Source of the DNA: Phoronis australis
Taxonomy: Eukaryota > Phoronida > Phoronidae
Length of the DNA: 64,000 nucleotides
Reading direction: 5' to 3'
Assembly (NCBI GenBank): GCA_002633005.1
Contig: NMRA01000630.1
Location: 1-64,000, forward strand
A program made the position numbers and the translations under genes. This document shows positions 1-13,800 of this stretch, in pieces. How positions within the stretch are numbered: the stretch's first letter is position 1; the number at the start of each line of letters is the position of its first letter. A model generated the notes under the pieces. That model ran no database searches and had not been told where the DNA came from. It saw nothing but the letters and a program-made list of their open reading frames with translations.

Positions 1-129
1 GGTTAGTCAATATGTTTCACTTGGATTCAACGCGAGTCGGTGCTGATAAACAGCGCTCGTCAAGCGCCATGTACGTCGCAGGTCGGCAGCTTAGGAAGAA
101 GATTGAACTAGTCTGCCGGATGGTATGTA
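1..129 (+). CDS. possible partial exon of unknown plus-strand gene
   Basis: From an AG at 5-6 the plus strand is open through to a GTATGT-type donor at about 130. It encodes a basic peptide ending in GRQLRKKIELVCRM. It lies inside, or beyond, the next ATR intron on the opposite strand. I do not recognise the protein. The spacing G-R-x-L-x3-I-x2-V-C recalls an insulin/relaxin B chain, but the first B-chain cysteine is absent (Ala), so this is only a resemblance. It may be chance or part of a nested gene. Confidence 0.2.
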
Positions 130-1296
130 ACAGTCACCTCATTACTCAGGGTGATTTTATCATATTGTAGGACTACGCTAAAGTCATGCCTGTTTTGCAA
201 GCATCTAATTCTTTACGTTGTCTCTGAAATCTGAGGTCTAATGAAATAGCCCTCTAGGTGGCGCTCATTTTAGGCTCTCTATTTGTTTCATTGAGTGTAG
301 GGTTCTAAATAGATTAGTGTGCTGGTGGCTAATTTAATTCTATATTGGGTGGCAGGCCCCAATTGTAATGACCTTAAATGGCCTCAAAAAATTCTCAATC
401 GATTTCTTTTACTAAGGCAATATACAGAATAAATTAATATGAAAATAAATTCATGCTGGGCTCTGTGCTTAGCACAGCATCAATTTATCAAATGTTAACC
501 TGGCAAAACTCCCAGGTCACTAAACGTGAACTAGTGTTGCTAAATCTCATTGGCAAGAGCCGAAATGAATAATAAACGAGATATCTGAAGTGTAAAGTTG
601 GCAAACTTAGCAAATGTTCAGTCACTCCCATTTCTTGTTGTTTTTTGTTTGAACGGAAAATTAGGATTATCCCGCGTACTTATTGGTGACTGATACCCCA
701 CTATAGGCCCAATATGCAGGCTCACCTCCATGGGCACGCAAACTTGACTGGCGCCTTCGGACTTTTTATCAGATCGTCAGTGTCATCTGCTAAAAATTAC
801 CACTTCTATTATTGTAAGATTTGTTTTCTTGAGACATGTTTACTTAAATTTAGTTGTGAGCCAGTGCCGAGAATGTGCAAAATGGCGGGAAGAACTCTGC
901 AGTTTTTTCCTTCAATCATAAACAATTCTGTGCGTTGGTGATTACTTAGCCTGTCACAGCTACAAAAGTCAGATTATTGGCTAAGCCCTGTTTACACAAC
1001 AACCTTTACACCCAAGTGTATATTTACACTCTAGTGTATTTACGTACACTGTGCCATTAAGTCATATAAACGTAAATACACCCGGGTGTAAAACTACACT
1101 GACTCATAGCTCATGTAAAAGTAAAGATAAATTTACACACACACAAATAATACACCTGGTTTGGTACGATCATACCTCAGATAAACAATCATAAAGATCG
1201 AAACTTTCACTAATCCCGTTTAACAATACAGATGATTGAACTCGATCGAACCTCTGGTGGCATAAAAACGAACTAGATGAATGTGCGTAGTCTCAC
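130..1296. other. ATR intron, no gene recognised
   Basis: No ATR exon is recognisable on the minus strand. At 985-1150 there is a palindrome-rich stretch of alternating TTTACAC and GTGTAAA words, probably a small inverted-repeat element. Nothing else was supported. Confidence 0.5.
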
Positions 1297-4200
1297 CTGC
1301 GCACATACTTGTCCCAGGCCTTACAGTTGAGGTCCAAGAAGAGGGGTTCCTTTCTGCACAGGCATATCCTCAGTGTTGTCATTATCTTTACACGTACGCT
1401 CGTGATGTGCTTCTGTCCCATCAGATCCATAATTGACATCAGGCTCTCTAGTGTCTGAAAACACAAAGGACACATAAAGTTAATTTCATCATATGGCAAG
1501 ACTCGTTCCACACAAGTCTTGTGTCAAAGTTTTATTGTAAACAGAAAACCCAAGCACACTGTGATTTATGCAAAACATGTAAAACATATTGACTTACAGT
1601 ATAAGTAAATCCTTCAACATTCTCAGTGCTGCCTTCTCTTAAAGCATACACTGAGGCAGTCACTTCATGAGCAAAGATTATCCAAAGAGTCACTAAAATG
1701 GTGTCTCCTATGGTTGGATCAAAATCTTCTCAGACCTTTCAACGCTATCTCAGAAAATTATTTTCGCAATTTCATTTAGCCAGACGAGTGTCACAAATAT
1801 TTGAACAGGCATCCCTCAAAGGGAAATCTGGAGTTCCGACAACTTAACAGTACGTTGTAAAAGCATGGTCCGTGATAAGACAGTGAGCCGACGGGATGAA
1901 ATAGTAACCAAGTTTTTGTCAAGTCACTTACTAGTTTCTTTTCCTTTAACGGGACGCTCGCATTCAGCAAGTGACTGTCAAAGTAAGCTAAAATACCCAG
2001 AAGCCTCGGCTGCAGGAAATCCGCCTACAAAACGGAATTAACACAGAAATATAGTATAGCACTACAACAGCAATATAACAAGTTGCTGAGACAAAATAAT
2101 AATTAGTAATGGAAAAATGACAATTAGCTATCATGACAAAATGATAATTACCAGTCACAAAATAAGTAACTGTGACAAACTTAAGTGATAATTACCTGTC
2201 ACAAAATGATGAGTACCTGTGTCAAAATGATAATTACTTATAAAAAGAAGTACCTACCACAAAGCAATAACTAGGGTGAAGTAATATGTAGCTATAACAA
2301 CATAGCTATGACAAAAAATGCTCACGTGACTTCTTCACTGAAATTAAAGCTACACAAACCTAGTTCTGACATATTGTCAGAAATGATAAAAACCTCTCAT
2401 TGCTAATAATTAGAATGATCCGTTAACAGCAGTTCTAAGTCCCCAAGACATCCTATTCCCACCCATTCAATTATGCATTGTTTTGTCGAAGTTGTGGAAA
2501 AAGTCGTGAACAATATTTAAGTCAATAGTGAATCGACATGGGCCTAGTAAATGACAAAAGATAGTGCCAGCACTTACGTAATACTCATCTGTGGCTGCAT
2601 TTTTGCGTAATCTCATACACAATTTCTAAGAAATGTACTAAAGCATAAAAAATGTAAACAATCCACTTCACTTCGTAAAAACATTTCCGCGTTTTTTCTC
2701 AATACCAAAAGATTCACCAGACGAATATTTATTGTGCACAGATTTGTGCTAGAAAAGTGCGATGATATAACTGACCCCAAGAAACTCAAATGGACCTAAA
2801 AATCCTTGCAAATTGGTCCACTGGACCTGTGTGTAGGATGAACACTGCTTACCAGGTCTTCCATGCGTGCAATGTTCTTGGCACCCTTCCACTGTTCATC
2901 CTTGGACGCCAACATGGCTAAGCCATTAAAAACCTACAGAGATAGAGAAAAACACAGAGGCTTAAGTTTACGAGCACACACTACTACAATCCATTTTTTG
3001 TAAGTAAATTTTGTAAAATTAAATTAATATATTTCACACCTGCCATTGTGTGAAATGAGATGTCTAAAGATAACAGTCATGTTACCTGAACAGCGCACAA
3101 ATAATGGTATGCTCATAATTGATTCGTTTTCAGGGTAAAAGGCTAAGGTGAGAAACACTTCTAATTATCTAAGGTTGAAGTGAGGTCCAAATTAGGCTGA
3201 CAGGTGTGATAACAAAAAACTGCTTCATTAATTTTACTTGAAGTTGACCATATTCAACCATTAAAATGTAGCACTCAATATACCTTAACAATCCCAACAC
3301 AAGTAGTACAAGAACTGTTGTTACCACCGTGATATGAATAGCACTCACCTGTTGACGATGAGCGCCGTGGTATGAATAGTACTCACCTGTTGACGATGAG
3401 AGCCGAGGGCAACAAGAAGCTCATTAAGAACCTTTTGATAGTCCAGACGGAGCAGGCTCGCCACTTCAATCTCTGTTTCTTTCTAATGAGACAAAAAACA
3501 AGTGTTAACAAATGACCTAAGCACAGCATGTTCTCGGACACAATCACCAAGGCTAGATACCAGTGACTTGACAAGATCACATCATATAACATCGGTCCAA
3601 TGACAGATCTTGATAGATTTCTTTACCCTGCCTAAACTAGCAACGAGGTCACGGCTCTTGTTGCATTATGGAAACAAATTACTGGTGAAAGACCAACTGA
3701 ACAAACAGTCATTATACTTTCCATACATCGATTGCAGGAAAAAATGACTGGAGAATATATCAAGCTGATAGTTTGAAATGTACAGTGACTGCATTATTTC
3801 AAAACAACTGCTATTTAAAATAGCATACTCTGAACATCCGAGGCTGATTCAACACACTATACCAAGAGGTAGGCTGACACCTATGGGGCCACACTATCTG
3901 ATGATGACTCAAGAGGATACCACTGTAACGTTGTGTGGAGAGTGCCAGCAGTGAAGAAGACGTCTTTACTAGAATACTACTCTATTGCAGACTGACTACT
4001 GTACAACAACATGTTTTTGCAACACACAAGACCACATGCATATGAGTCCCATTCCACAGAACTGTTTGGCAAGACTTATATAATAAACAATTCTAACTTA
4101 TTGTGCCATATAAGGTAAGTGTAGTTCCAGTACAAATCACAATACTATCATAACCACCAGCCGATACGTCACCTGCAGATAATGCAGCACCATCTCTAGG

Positions 4201-7200
4201 TCAGTTTTGGAACAGTAGCAGATGATATGACGGAAGATGTGTTTTGTGTTGGTGATGAGTAACTTCTTGCGGCTCTGTTAAATACAAACTGATGCATTAT
4301 AAACAGTCTTGGGGACCAAATGGCATCAAAACTCACTTCATAATATTTGAAAAACTATAACCCTATTTGCCCAGGTTAAACCAAGGGCACATAAACTGCA
4401 AAAATGGGGGATGGTAACAAACCCAGCATGGGTGTTAAAAACAATTTAATAGTCAGAAGAGAGCAATAACTCAAATAACCTGATAAGTGCCCACACATTT
4501 GCATTCGTAACAGCAATTTAGCATGTAAAAGCTCAATAAAACTTATGCCAACTCAGTTTAATGTTTCTCATTAAAGTAAATTATGCTTCAACACAAAGCC
4601 TTCTGTGCCCAGTTGCATGAAAGAGCGCTGTAAGGGATTCAACTCTTTCTCCTAAATTTTGAGAGTATTTGTAAAATTCATGCAAACAATGATTGTCCTT
4701 TCTTCTGCAACTTAATCTTCATTGCTACGTCAAGTTTTAGCTTCCAAACACATCAGTCAAAGTTAACTACATTGGATTCTTAAAATTCTTGAAAATAAAC
4801 ATATGCCTTTTCATGCAACGTAGCTAAACTAAGAACTTATTAGTCTACATATACTTTCATGGGAATAAGGAAACTCACGTAAAAGAGCAGTAGATGAAGA
4901 AAAAAACATAACAGTAGTGAAAAACAAAGTTTACAATTAATAAACGGACATTATGTGACATATGAGAGTTTGGAAATAGGAGTAATCAGATATCTACGAA
5001 AACAGACTTACACAGCCAAGCTTTTTGGCAAACAGCTTGATAACAGATGAAGCAGCAGGCGACGCCTTCATTACAAGGAATGGCAGCAAGTATTTCTCGC
5101 CAAACTGAAAACAGCATACATCGACAAGATTCACCAAATAGATAATTTACAAGATTTCATCTGGTCATGAGGAAACATCCAAGTCTGGCAAAGCTAAACA
5201 CATTGACATAATGAAAACATACAAGAGATCGAGTCGCAAGTACTTGTAAAAAACGTTTTGTGAGCAATGTTGTAATAGAGGGTGTCAAGATGGAGTAGGA
5301 AACATCACCAGTTTAATACGTTGCATCTCGTATGGATTTTAATTTTTTATTGCAAACCAGTTAACAATTACTATCATGCACAATTTTATAGAATATCACT
5401 TCACTTTTTCATTCAATTTGGTATATGTCATTATTGCCTGCTATAGTGTGAGCCATCAAGTTACTGTTGATGGCCTCAAACCAGAAAATCGAAAAATGAG
5501 TGAATTGAGGCGACACATGCTATTTTAATGAAAAATCTGTAATAAAGAACTCACCTGAATGAAGGTTTTGACGTCAGGTATGCTAAATACCTGGGAGATC
5601 TCTGTCAGTATAACATTACAGTCTCTGCCTTCTCCACTGAGGACGGCAGAGTGAAGAGCATCACTCACAAACTGTGACATAAAACGGAAAGGTAAGGATG
5701 GCAAATTAAAAAACTGTGCAAGAGAACTACACTGAGCAGATTGACTTAGCTTTTCGACAATCGCCTTTTCACTTGGCTCCACAGGTAAACAGAAATTAAT
5801 ACATCACAACATTGAACAATACGAGGGAGGTGAGAAAAATTTTGAGAATTGAATTTCGTCCTAATATTTGGCTGAATAATGAAAATGGCTCAACAAATTC
5901 AAGCACAAACTAAACAGAATAACTGACACACACAGAAAGTTGATACAAAAGAGAGTAATAGACATACGCGACAGATCTGTTCTTTATACTTCAAGTATAA
6001 ATCATGTGTCTGTATCCCCTTATGTCTTCCCAAGGCTTGCACCTGCAAAACAACAGTCTATTCAAAACTAACATCACATCCACAAATAAACTTATGATAT
6101 CTCCCCTCTACAAGACAGCGCATCAAACATCCATGTTCTCAAAACCACTTTTTCCAACTGAAAAGCGAGTTACGTTGATTCTTCTTCCAGCAAACAGCTG
6201 ATATTTAGTAATCATGATAAACAGAACTAGATAGTCTGCTAGCCAGGTACACTAGCCTCACCTGGTGGTAGGCAGTGGAAGCTATCAGCGGGTGGAGAGA
6301 CAGCATACTATCTAGAAGACTAATGATGACTACAAGGAGCAGCTCCCCAGAGGAAACCCTGCAAAACAATAAAACAACGGAGATAAAACATGGTGACGCA
6401 ACACACTTTCAGTTTGGTTTAGAGAACCATAAAAGTGAGGTCATTAGGCTGAAAAAAAGAGTGAACTTGATGAAGTACAGTAAAATCTCACCAATTTTGA
6501 GTAAAAAATATGACAAAATTTCCCGTTTATCACTTTTCAAATTATTACCTACATTTTTTAAAAATGTTAGGGGGCAGTTCTGGTACATTAAAATAAATAG
6601 TTCTCTATCTTTGAAGGCACAAATCATAACAAAAACGGTGCGAAGGTTTTTTCATTATTCGTTAGTTATGAAGTTGTTGAAAAAAAATAATTAAAGTATT
6701 GGCACAGTTTGATTAGTTATAGTCATCATAAGTAAAATTCTAAGCAGTGTTAGTAGAGAGCTTTTGAGAAAATGACCACCTCATATATACTTGTTGGAAT
6801 TTTTAAATTAACTTTGCAGCTACACGTGAGCTACAATGGTAATATATCTCCGGGATTTAACACTGTCTATGGCATCACTCTAGAAATGTTTGTAGCAGAC
6901 TCCATCTCCACTGAAAATACCTGCTAAGTCGCCCAAGAGTAAGCACTACAGATTCTTGCAATCGAATGTCACCGTTGGCAACCGCCGTACTGTAAGCAGT
7001 CTTTAGCTTCGACACGATAATCTCGTCCGTCTTGCTCGACATATCATTTTCACAGTCACCGACAAAATCACCGATGACGCAGCTGAAACCAAAATGGTGC
7101 ATTGTGGTCGAATGCTGGACTCATAAAATTCAACTGAATATTCCCATGACCAACTGGGGTTACGTTCACTAAGACTAGGGTCATGTAAAGTCTGATAAGG

Positions 7201-7815
7201 TGAAGCAGGATCAGCCATCACAAGTTCAAAATTCTTACACCATCAAAATAGCTGTGACTAAAACCAACTGTCAGTACAAGAATGTTGAACTATTGGACTG
7301 ACAACACAAAAAACCTATAACTAAGTACATGTGAAATACAATCCAAACTTTCTAACCACAAATCTAGTGAGTTTCTAGCTCATCTGAAGACAACAGAAGT
7401 GTCAGTTTCGCATATCTTGAAAAAACAACAGTTACTCTTCTATGATAGCAAATATTAAAGATGCACTTTCACCCGAACTTAGCTTTTAAGATCCTCAAAT
7501 TACACTAACTATGACACTCCACTCTTTTCTATGCAGTACATGCACATAGTAAGGATCATGCATCCCACTCGAGTGCTAATCTCAGTATCAGTCCCAAAAG
7601 AGTGTCAGTCTCATACGAGTGTCACCCACACCTAAGTGCTAGTCTCACATGAGTGTCAGTCTCACCTGAGTGTCAGTCTCACCTGAGTGCCAGACGTACA
7701 TTGTGTGACTCATCCTCAACAAGTTTCAAACAACTGTCCAGCAGTGTCAGCGTGTCTTCATTGTCAGCACGAACCTTGATGTGGGAAAAGAGGCGACCAA
7801 AACTCCGTATGCATG
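1297..7815 (-). CDS. ATR: ATR exons 18-28: conserved UME-flanking repeats
   Basis: This is the best conserved part of the gene in the window. Exon 7815-7683 has LVEDESHNVRLALR (human LMEDPDKDVRVAFS). Exon 7082-6921 has QESVVLTLGRLSR (human KDTLILTTGDIGR). Exon 5671-5555 has ISQVFSIPDVKTFIQ. Exon 5104-5012 has KASPAASSVIKLF. Exon 4274-4173 has HIFRHIICYCSKTDLE. Exon 3482-3387 has KETEIEVASLLRLDYQ. Exon 2933-2853 has VFNGLAMLAS. Exon 2024-1932 has ADFLQPRLLGILAYF. Exon 1454-1297 has LMGQKHITSVRVKIMTTLR and CKAWDKYVR, and ends with two carried bases (AG). Most are phase 0-0 and match the family without gaps. No next exon is recognisable on the minus strand in 1-1296. Confidence 0.95.
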
Positions 7816-10800
7816 CTAAAATTAAATACAATATCATTTTAGAAAAAGGGTGAATGTTGAGTGACACTCAACATATAGTTAAAATATTTGATGCACGCCT
7901 GACAACAATTTACTTTTTTGCAGAATAAGAATGTGGTGATGGCAAACTAAATGAGAGAAGAATGTTAGTGATTACAAAATTCTATGCTGGTCTTTAAGAA
8001 TCCAAACCTAAAAATATTTCTGTGAAACAAAGACAATTCTTTGAGAGAACCCCTCAATATTTCCAAATTTTCCCGTTTAAATCCTTGATTTATACAGTCT
8101 GCAGTACTTTCCTTGAAAGCGCCCATGTCTTTGTGAATGCCCATCTCACAAAAGAAATGGCTCCCAAAGCATACAGACCTCGCTTACCTAATGAGTAACG
8201 AACAAAGTTTCAATAGCACTATCTTATTTGGGTAGGAAATTATCCGTATTCCCTTGCATTTGTGTTTAATTTTTTGCACGTTTGTCCACCATAAATGTAT
8301 ATCCCTGAATCAGCAGTTTAGGTAACTGCCATTTCCAGTCTTCTACCTAAAATTCATTTTAAAATGGCAACTATAAACTTAACACTACCCCTTTACTTTA
8401 AGTTTAACCAAGCCGTGAGCTGAGTATTCAGACTGAGAGTGTGTTTAATTGGTAAATGAAGCAGAAATAGTTGTTACCTATTCTAACTGTCTCGTCACGG
8501 TCACTAAGTTGACAGGCGAATGGAAGAAACATTCCTGGGTTGACAAAGTGAGGTCTTCCTTCTGGAACATGTGGAATACAAGAATTCAGTGCTGACCACC
8601 AATACAGACTGGACATTGCAAAATGGACTCAGTCAAGCTTCCTCGAGGATAAACTCAACATGGGAACATAACAAGGATACCTTCTTCATATTCCATCGTG
8701 AACAGCGTTTGCTTAAAGCTGTCGAGTTTCAAATACAAATTAGGGTTTCCATTCACAATGACTGGTCATGAGCCAGGATTTCTGGTTGAGGAGGTGCATA
8801 CAATGCACTATGGGCAGCACAATAACTGCTTACTATAAGGACAGCCAGTATAAACAAACAGTGGCATTTCTGTATGGCTTCAAGCACAAACCTTCGTGTT
8901 TATCACAGTAAGTACAGACCAAAGAGCAGAGTTGGTCTCTCTTTTTGGACTTGGCATTCTCAAGAAAGTTGTGTCTGAAAGTAATAACGTGTCACATGAT
9001 TTCAACAACTCACCTAAGGTGGGGTATGCTGATAAGTCTTAAATATTAACTGAGTCTGTAGCATCATAATGCACCAATCAATGTTTCACTGTCACAATAC
9101 TGTTGTTAACTCCCTTGTTTGCAGAGAGCTAACAACTAGAGCTAGTCAACTGGGTTACAGGGTACAGCCAAAGCCCTCGCTAGGTCTTGTCAGACCCAGC
9201 TTAACCCATAACATAAACCAAAGAGCACAACCGGTATAAGGCCTAGTAGCAAGATGACACAACAGATAAGGGTGATATCCACGTTACACAATGGAGCAAT
9301 AAACAGCATTTTAATATCAGTTTCATTCACATGACATAGCAGCGTAAAACAATGTCCTCTCAAATGAATTATACGCACAACAATCAACAGATTAACTTGC
9401 TCATTTCATTATTGAGAAGAAACAGTCTAACAGCGGTACACCAAATGATGGAGTACATGCACTCCTATAATCAACAAACCTCATCAGGGTTGTGCGCCTG
9501 GAAACACCGCATGCTAAGAAGCCTACGAGTGAAATAAGACACGTCTTCAGAACAGGAACACCAACCAGGGGGCTGCAAATAATGAGAGGTGATCATATTC
9601 AAAGTGTATAGGGAGGTACAAAGTACCTCACAGTAACAGACATAAAGGAACACTTTTGAATTACCAAAAAGAACCGTTCATGGTGCATAATTACAGACAT
9701 GGGCAAATTCAGCTAAGGTCACTACTTTGTTCATTACAGCAGTAGCAGGCCAGCCTCCCACATGACTCATCCCCAATGCATTGCGATTTCCCGTAGCTAA
9801 GTAAACTTTAGCTCATACTTGAGTGACAGATCACAATGCTGACAGTCATTACCGCTGCTCTCAGCTTGACCTTAGCAACTGCATGATGGGAGGGACCGAG
9901 AGACATGGGATTGTGGGAAACAAGATAATATTTAACTCATTTCTCGAAGTATTAATTTTCACAAAATATGACTTACTGAATACATTCGTATATCACTTGA
10001 TGCACTGTAGGTCCAGAGTTGTGAAGAAGATAGGGAAATGACTTAAGAGCCTGGCTCTGTAGACGGGCTTCATTCTGAATTCAATTATCAAACAAAAATG
10101 CAAAGTTACAAATTGAACTTGACGTCATTACTGATTATGTTACAGATTCCCTAAATTTATTGATTGTCACATTTTGTATTGCCATTTCATTATGTATTTA
10201 ACTTTATAATTTGACTATGGGTGTCGCTGTGATTCTGGGGGCCTGACTACGTGGACTCTGCTTTGGCATATGATTGGTTGCTGATTGATATCACGCGCCG
10301 TCTTTCCTTGTTCAGGCACTTGAGGAGTTGTAGCGAACACTTATGGCCACAATTTTCGGAATGATACGTAGTTGTGTGTATGAAAAGTGTTGTTCACTGA
10401 TTTGAACGTATTATGAATACAAGTTAACACAGCAACTCTATTTTCATATCTACTAGACTACGAACAATATATTCAAAGTGAACAAATGTTTCGTCTACCA
10501 TTTGGATGGTTTGTCTTGCAATCTGTCACAGATTAGACGCATCGGAGCATTGACTGTTGCTTAATACTTGATTAATACACAAATATTTGAATGCAAAATG
10601 CAAGTTTTGCGCTTGCAATGAAATTTCTTTACTGCTGATTATATTTCGAGACCAGCCATTCTGTATCTTAAGACAAAATGAAAATGAAACATAAGGCAAT
10701 CTATTATAACAGAACATCACAAAATGTTAAAAACACAAAGAAGCTGCCAAATCATTTCCCACATTCAACTTGTCAATGAGAATGTATAAATAAAATTATG

Positions 10801-13800
10801 CACGAGAGTACTACAATCAGGGTACATTTCACAAATCAATCTTGTCACTGAAGGCCACATATCAATACAGAAGGATAAATTAGGTCATTTGTAAACAAAA
10901 CGTGCATAGTCAAACATACCAATGCTAGTTTGTACAGGTGAATTCTCCACTGAGGACAGATGTACTTTGGAAAGAATGCTAAGGCATGCACGCCACCTGG
11001 TGCGAGACAATGTCCTGTAAAAAATAGATTTTCAGTGAAAACAGTTATAAAATTATTACATAAATCTTTTGTTTTAATGACATGCTAACTTAAATATTGC
11101 TTAGGGTTGGAGAAACAAGCACGGGTTTTTGTTTTCAGCATGATATCAACAAATAACATCATTCTCGTAGATTCCCATGCAGTGACATCTTGAAAAAATC
11201 ATTGTTTTGATTCATGTTATGCAATGTATCAATTCATTTTGTTTTGTTTTCAATACAGCCAGTTTGCATATTAACTGAATGGAGTTCACTGATTACTTCC
11301 ACAGTACAATCTACAGCTACGAAGTTGAATTATTCCAGTTTGAACCGGGATTTCAGCTTTATGTAACAGACATTTTGCAAGATAAGAAGCAATGCTCTTT
11401 TTTGTCCTATTTCCCATGACATCATGAAGCTAACTTGGTACTGCACAGAAGTAAGCTTGTAGGACTTTCATGGTAGTTTTCTAAATGCATGATTATAGAC
11501 ACCAATGCCACAACATGGAGATTTGGAAACTAATAAGTGGTCTGTCTAGCACTGTGTGGGTCATAAAGAGATGATGTCCCTCTACAACAGTGCATCCTTA
11601 TTACATCCAGTAAATGACATGATTATGGCAACTAGTTTCGTAATAATCGTTAGACAAAATCTTATCCACTAGCATACCAAGTTCTTCAGACAACGCTTTG
11701 TTAAGTAGTGGCATATCACCAACACAGCCATGATGGAGATCATGGAATGACGTCTCACTCTACAAAAAAAAAATAATTTAAATATTATTATATGACTATC
11801 AAATCAAAGTTTTCTTCAACAGCCAAATGAGACATACTGACATGAGATTATTAAACTTCACTTGACACTCAACTTCGAAGTTGACCAAACAACATGGCAC
11901 ATTTCATGTGAACTCAAATTCCTTGTGATGCGATTGGTCAATTAGATCAAAGACTAAATGACAGGTTAAATGGTCTTAAGAACATGTTACACCACATTCA
12001 ATGAAGTCATCACCATATTATATCAAACATAAATTGGACACCTCTAGCTATCTCAATATGTAATTCCTGAACTTGTCAAGATCAAGCTAAATAGCATGCA
12101 AAATACATTACAAGAAATTTGAAATTGCACTTTAGTCATGAATCAACTCCAATTCTAAAGTGCGCTAATTTTTCAAATGATCTATTACATCACAAGAGGA
12201 CCATGAAATCAGCGGGTACTAATTCACTGTATAACTGCCTTGTAAAACAGCTTATCAGCTGATATGCATTCATGTGAACCTTGTTGATGGGATCCAAGTT
12301 CTTCATTTTCATACTGGTTGTTGAAATGTTTCAAAGGCACAGCTGCTTCATCCACACTTGGTGCAAACCAACTCATAGAGTTCTCACTCACACTGTCTCA
12401 CTCACACTGTTTATGTCGGTCAGTTGGCGTCATAACAAGACAGCGTAAATTGTTGTTTTTGAAAAATTTAAATGATTAATCTTTTTGTAATTTAAGAATA
12501 GATGACGAACATCATCATTGATCCAGGTGAATTACTAAAAATCAACAATCATAACTTTTGGAACTTACCTTAAAATAAATATGTAATTCTTAAACCAGCA
12601 TAGAAACGTATAACGCCAATGTTTGCATTACTGTAAAATAGTTTTCTCCAACATTACGGAGCTGCCTGGCTTCTTCAATCGGGGAGTGGTCGATCTCCAG
12701 TGGAAGCCAGGTGGCTTCGCAATGTCAGGAAATCTATTCTACTCTAAGTTCCAGACGTTACTATTATTATTACTTTTTGCATCAATCTTATGAATCTATT
12801 CACTGATCAGCACCACCTAATTATATTATATTCCGCTATCAAGCAGTGAATAGATTGCAATAAGCCCTTTAATTCTGAATTCAAATGCACTAACACAAAA
12901 TAAGAGCACACTTTTGAAGAAAGGTGGTCCAATAGCCGATTGTCTTAACTTACATGCAGCCTAGGGCAGGAGGCTATCATGGCAAACTGAACGAGAACTT
13001 CATCTGGAATCTCCAGAGCATCTGCAAGTCAGAACAAACCCATCACTTGATCTTAATCAAACATCACTTTACAATAATTTTACGTTGTCTGACAAAAATA
13101 ACAACTGGTAAAAGAAATTAACACTTTTGTTTTCGACTCCTTTTGCAAAACTTCAACATACGGATATTACGTTTTGGCACAGGCAAATAATTCAACAGTT
13201 TTGGCACAGGTAAATATTTCAACACCTTTGGCACAGGCAAATAATTCAACAGTTTTGGCACAGGCAAATAATTCAACAGTTTTGGCACAGGCAAATAATT
13301 CAACAGTTCTGGCACAGGCAAATAATTCAACAGTTTTGGCACAGACAACTCTGATTTTGAACTTTACTAATTCTAAGATATGTGTACTTTGTTAATTGCA
13401 TTATGTAACAAAAGTATGAAATTCTCCAGAAACTTCCCTACAATATCTATCCAATAACTAACACTACCTTTGAATAGTGCTAAGTGAGCAATGGACTTTA
13501 GAATCTTCTCGTAGCTGTGTTTATCACAGCTAAGCATACACTTTTTCCAAGCAGCATATACAATACTCCAGTCAATGGTTCTAAAAATAAAAACAAGAAA
13601 TTATTACTACAACTGCAACCAAACGCTTTGTTCATTTTTTATTTCAGAGAAATTCCAGTGTAAATCCACACAATTCTTTATGAACATTCATTTTGCCAAT
13701 TTCACACACTGGGTTTTAGTGGGGGAGAAACCAACGTCAGTAAGTCATCTGAAGTGTGGTTCATGGTGGAAAACACCACATCTCAACATGCTTCATCTCA

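Noticed and set aside
6275-6694. 139-codon plus-strand frame
   Set aside because: Overlaps an ATR exon (6358-6262) in antisense and continues into AT-rich intron; Lys/Ser-rich composition typical of chance frames.
13118-13395. Repetitive reading frames on both strands (AQANNSTVL and PVPKLLNYL repeats)
   Set aside because: Produced by a 27-bp intronic minisatellite whose period is a multiple of three; no start context or homology.
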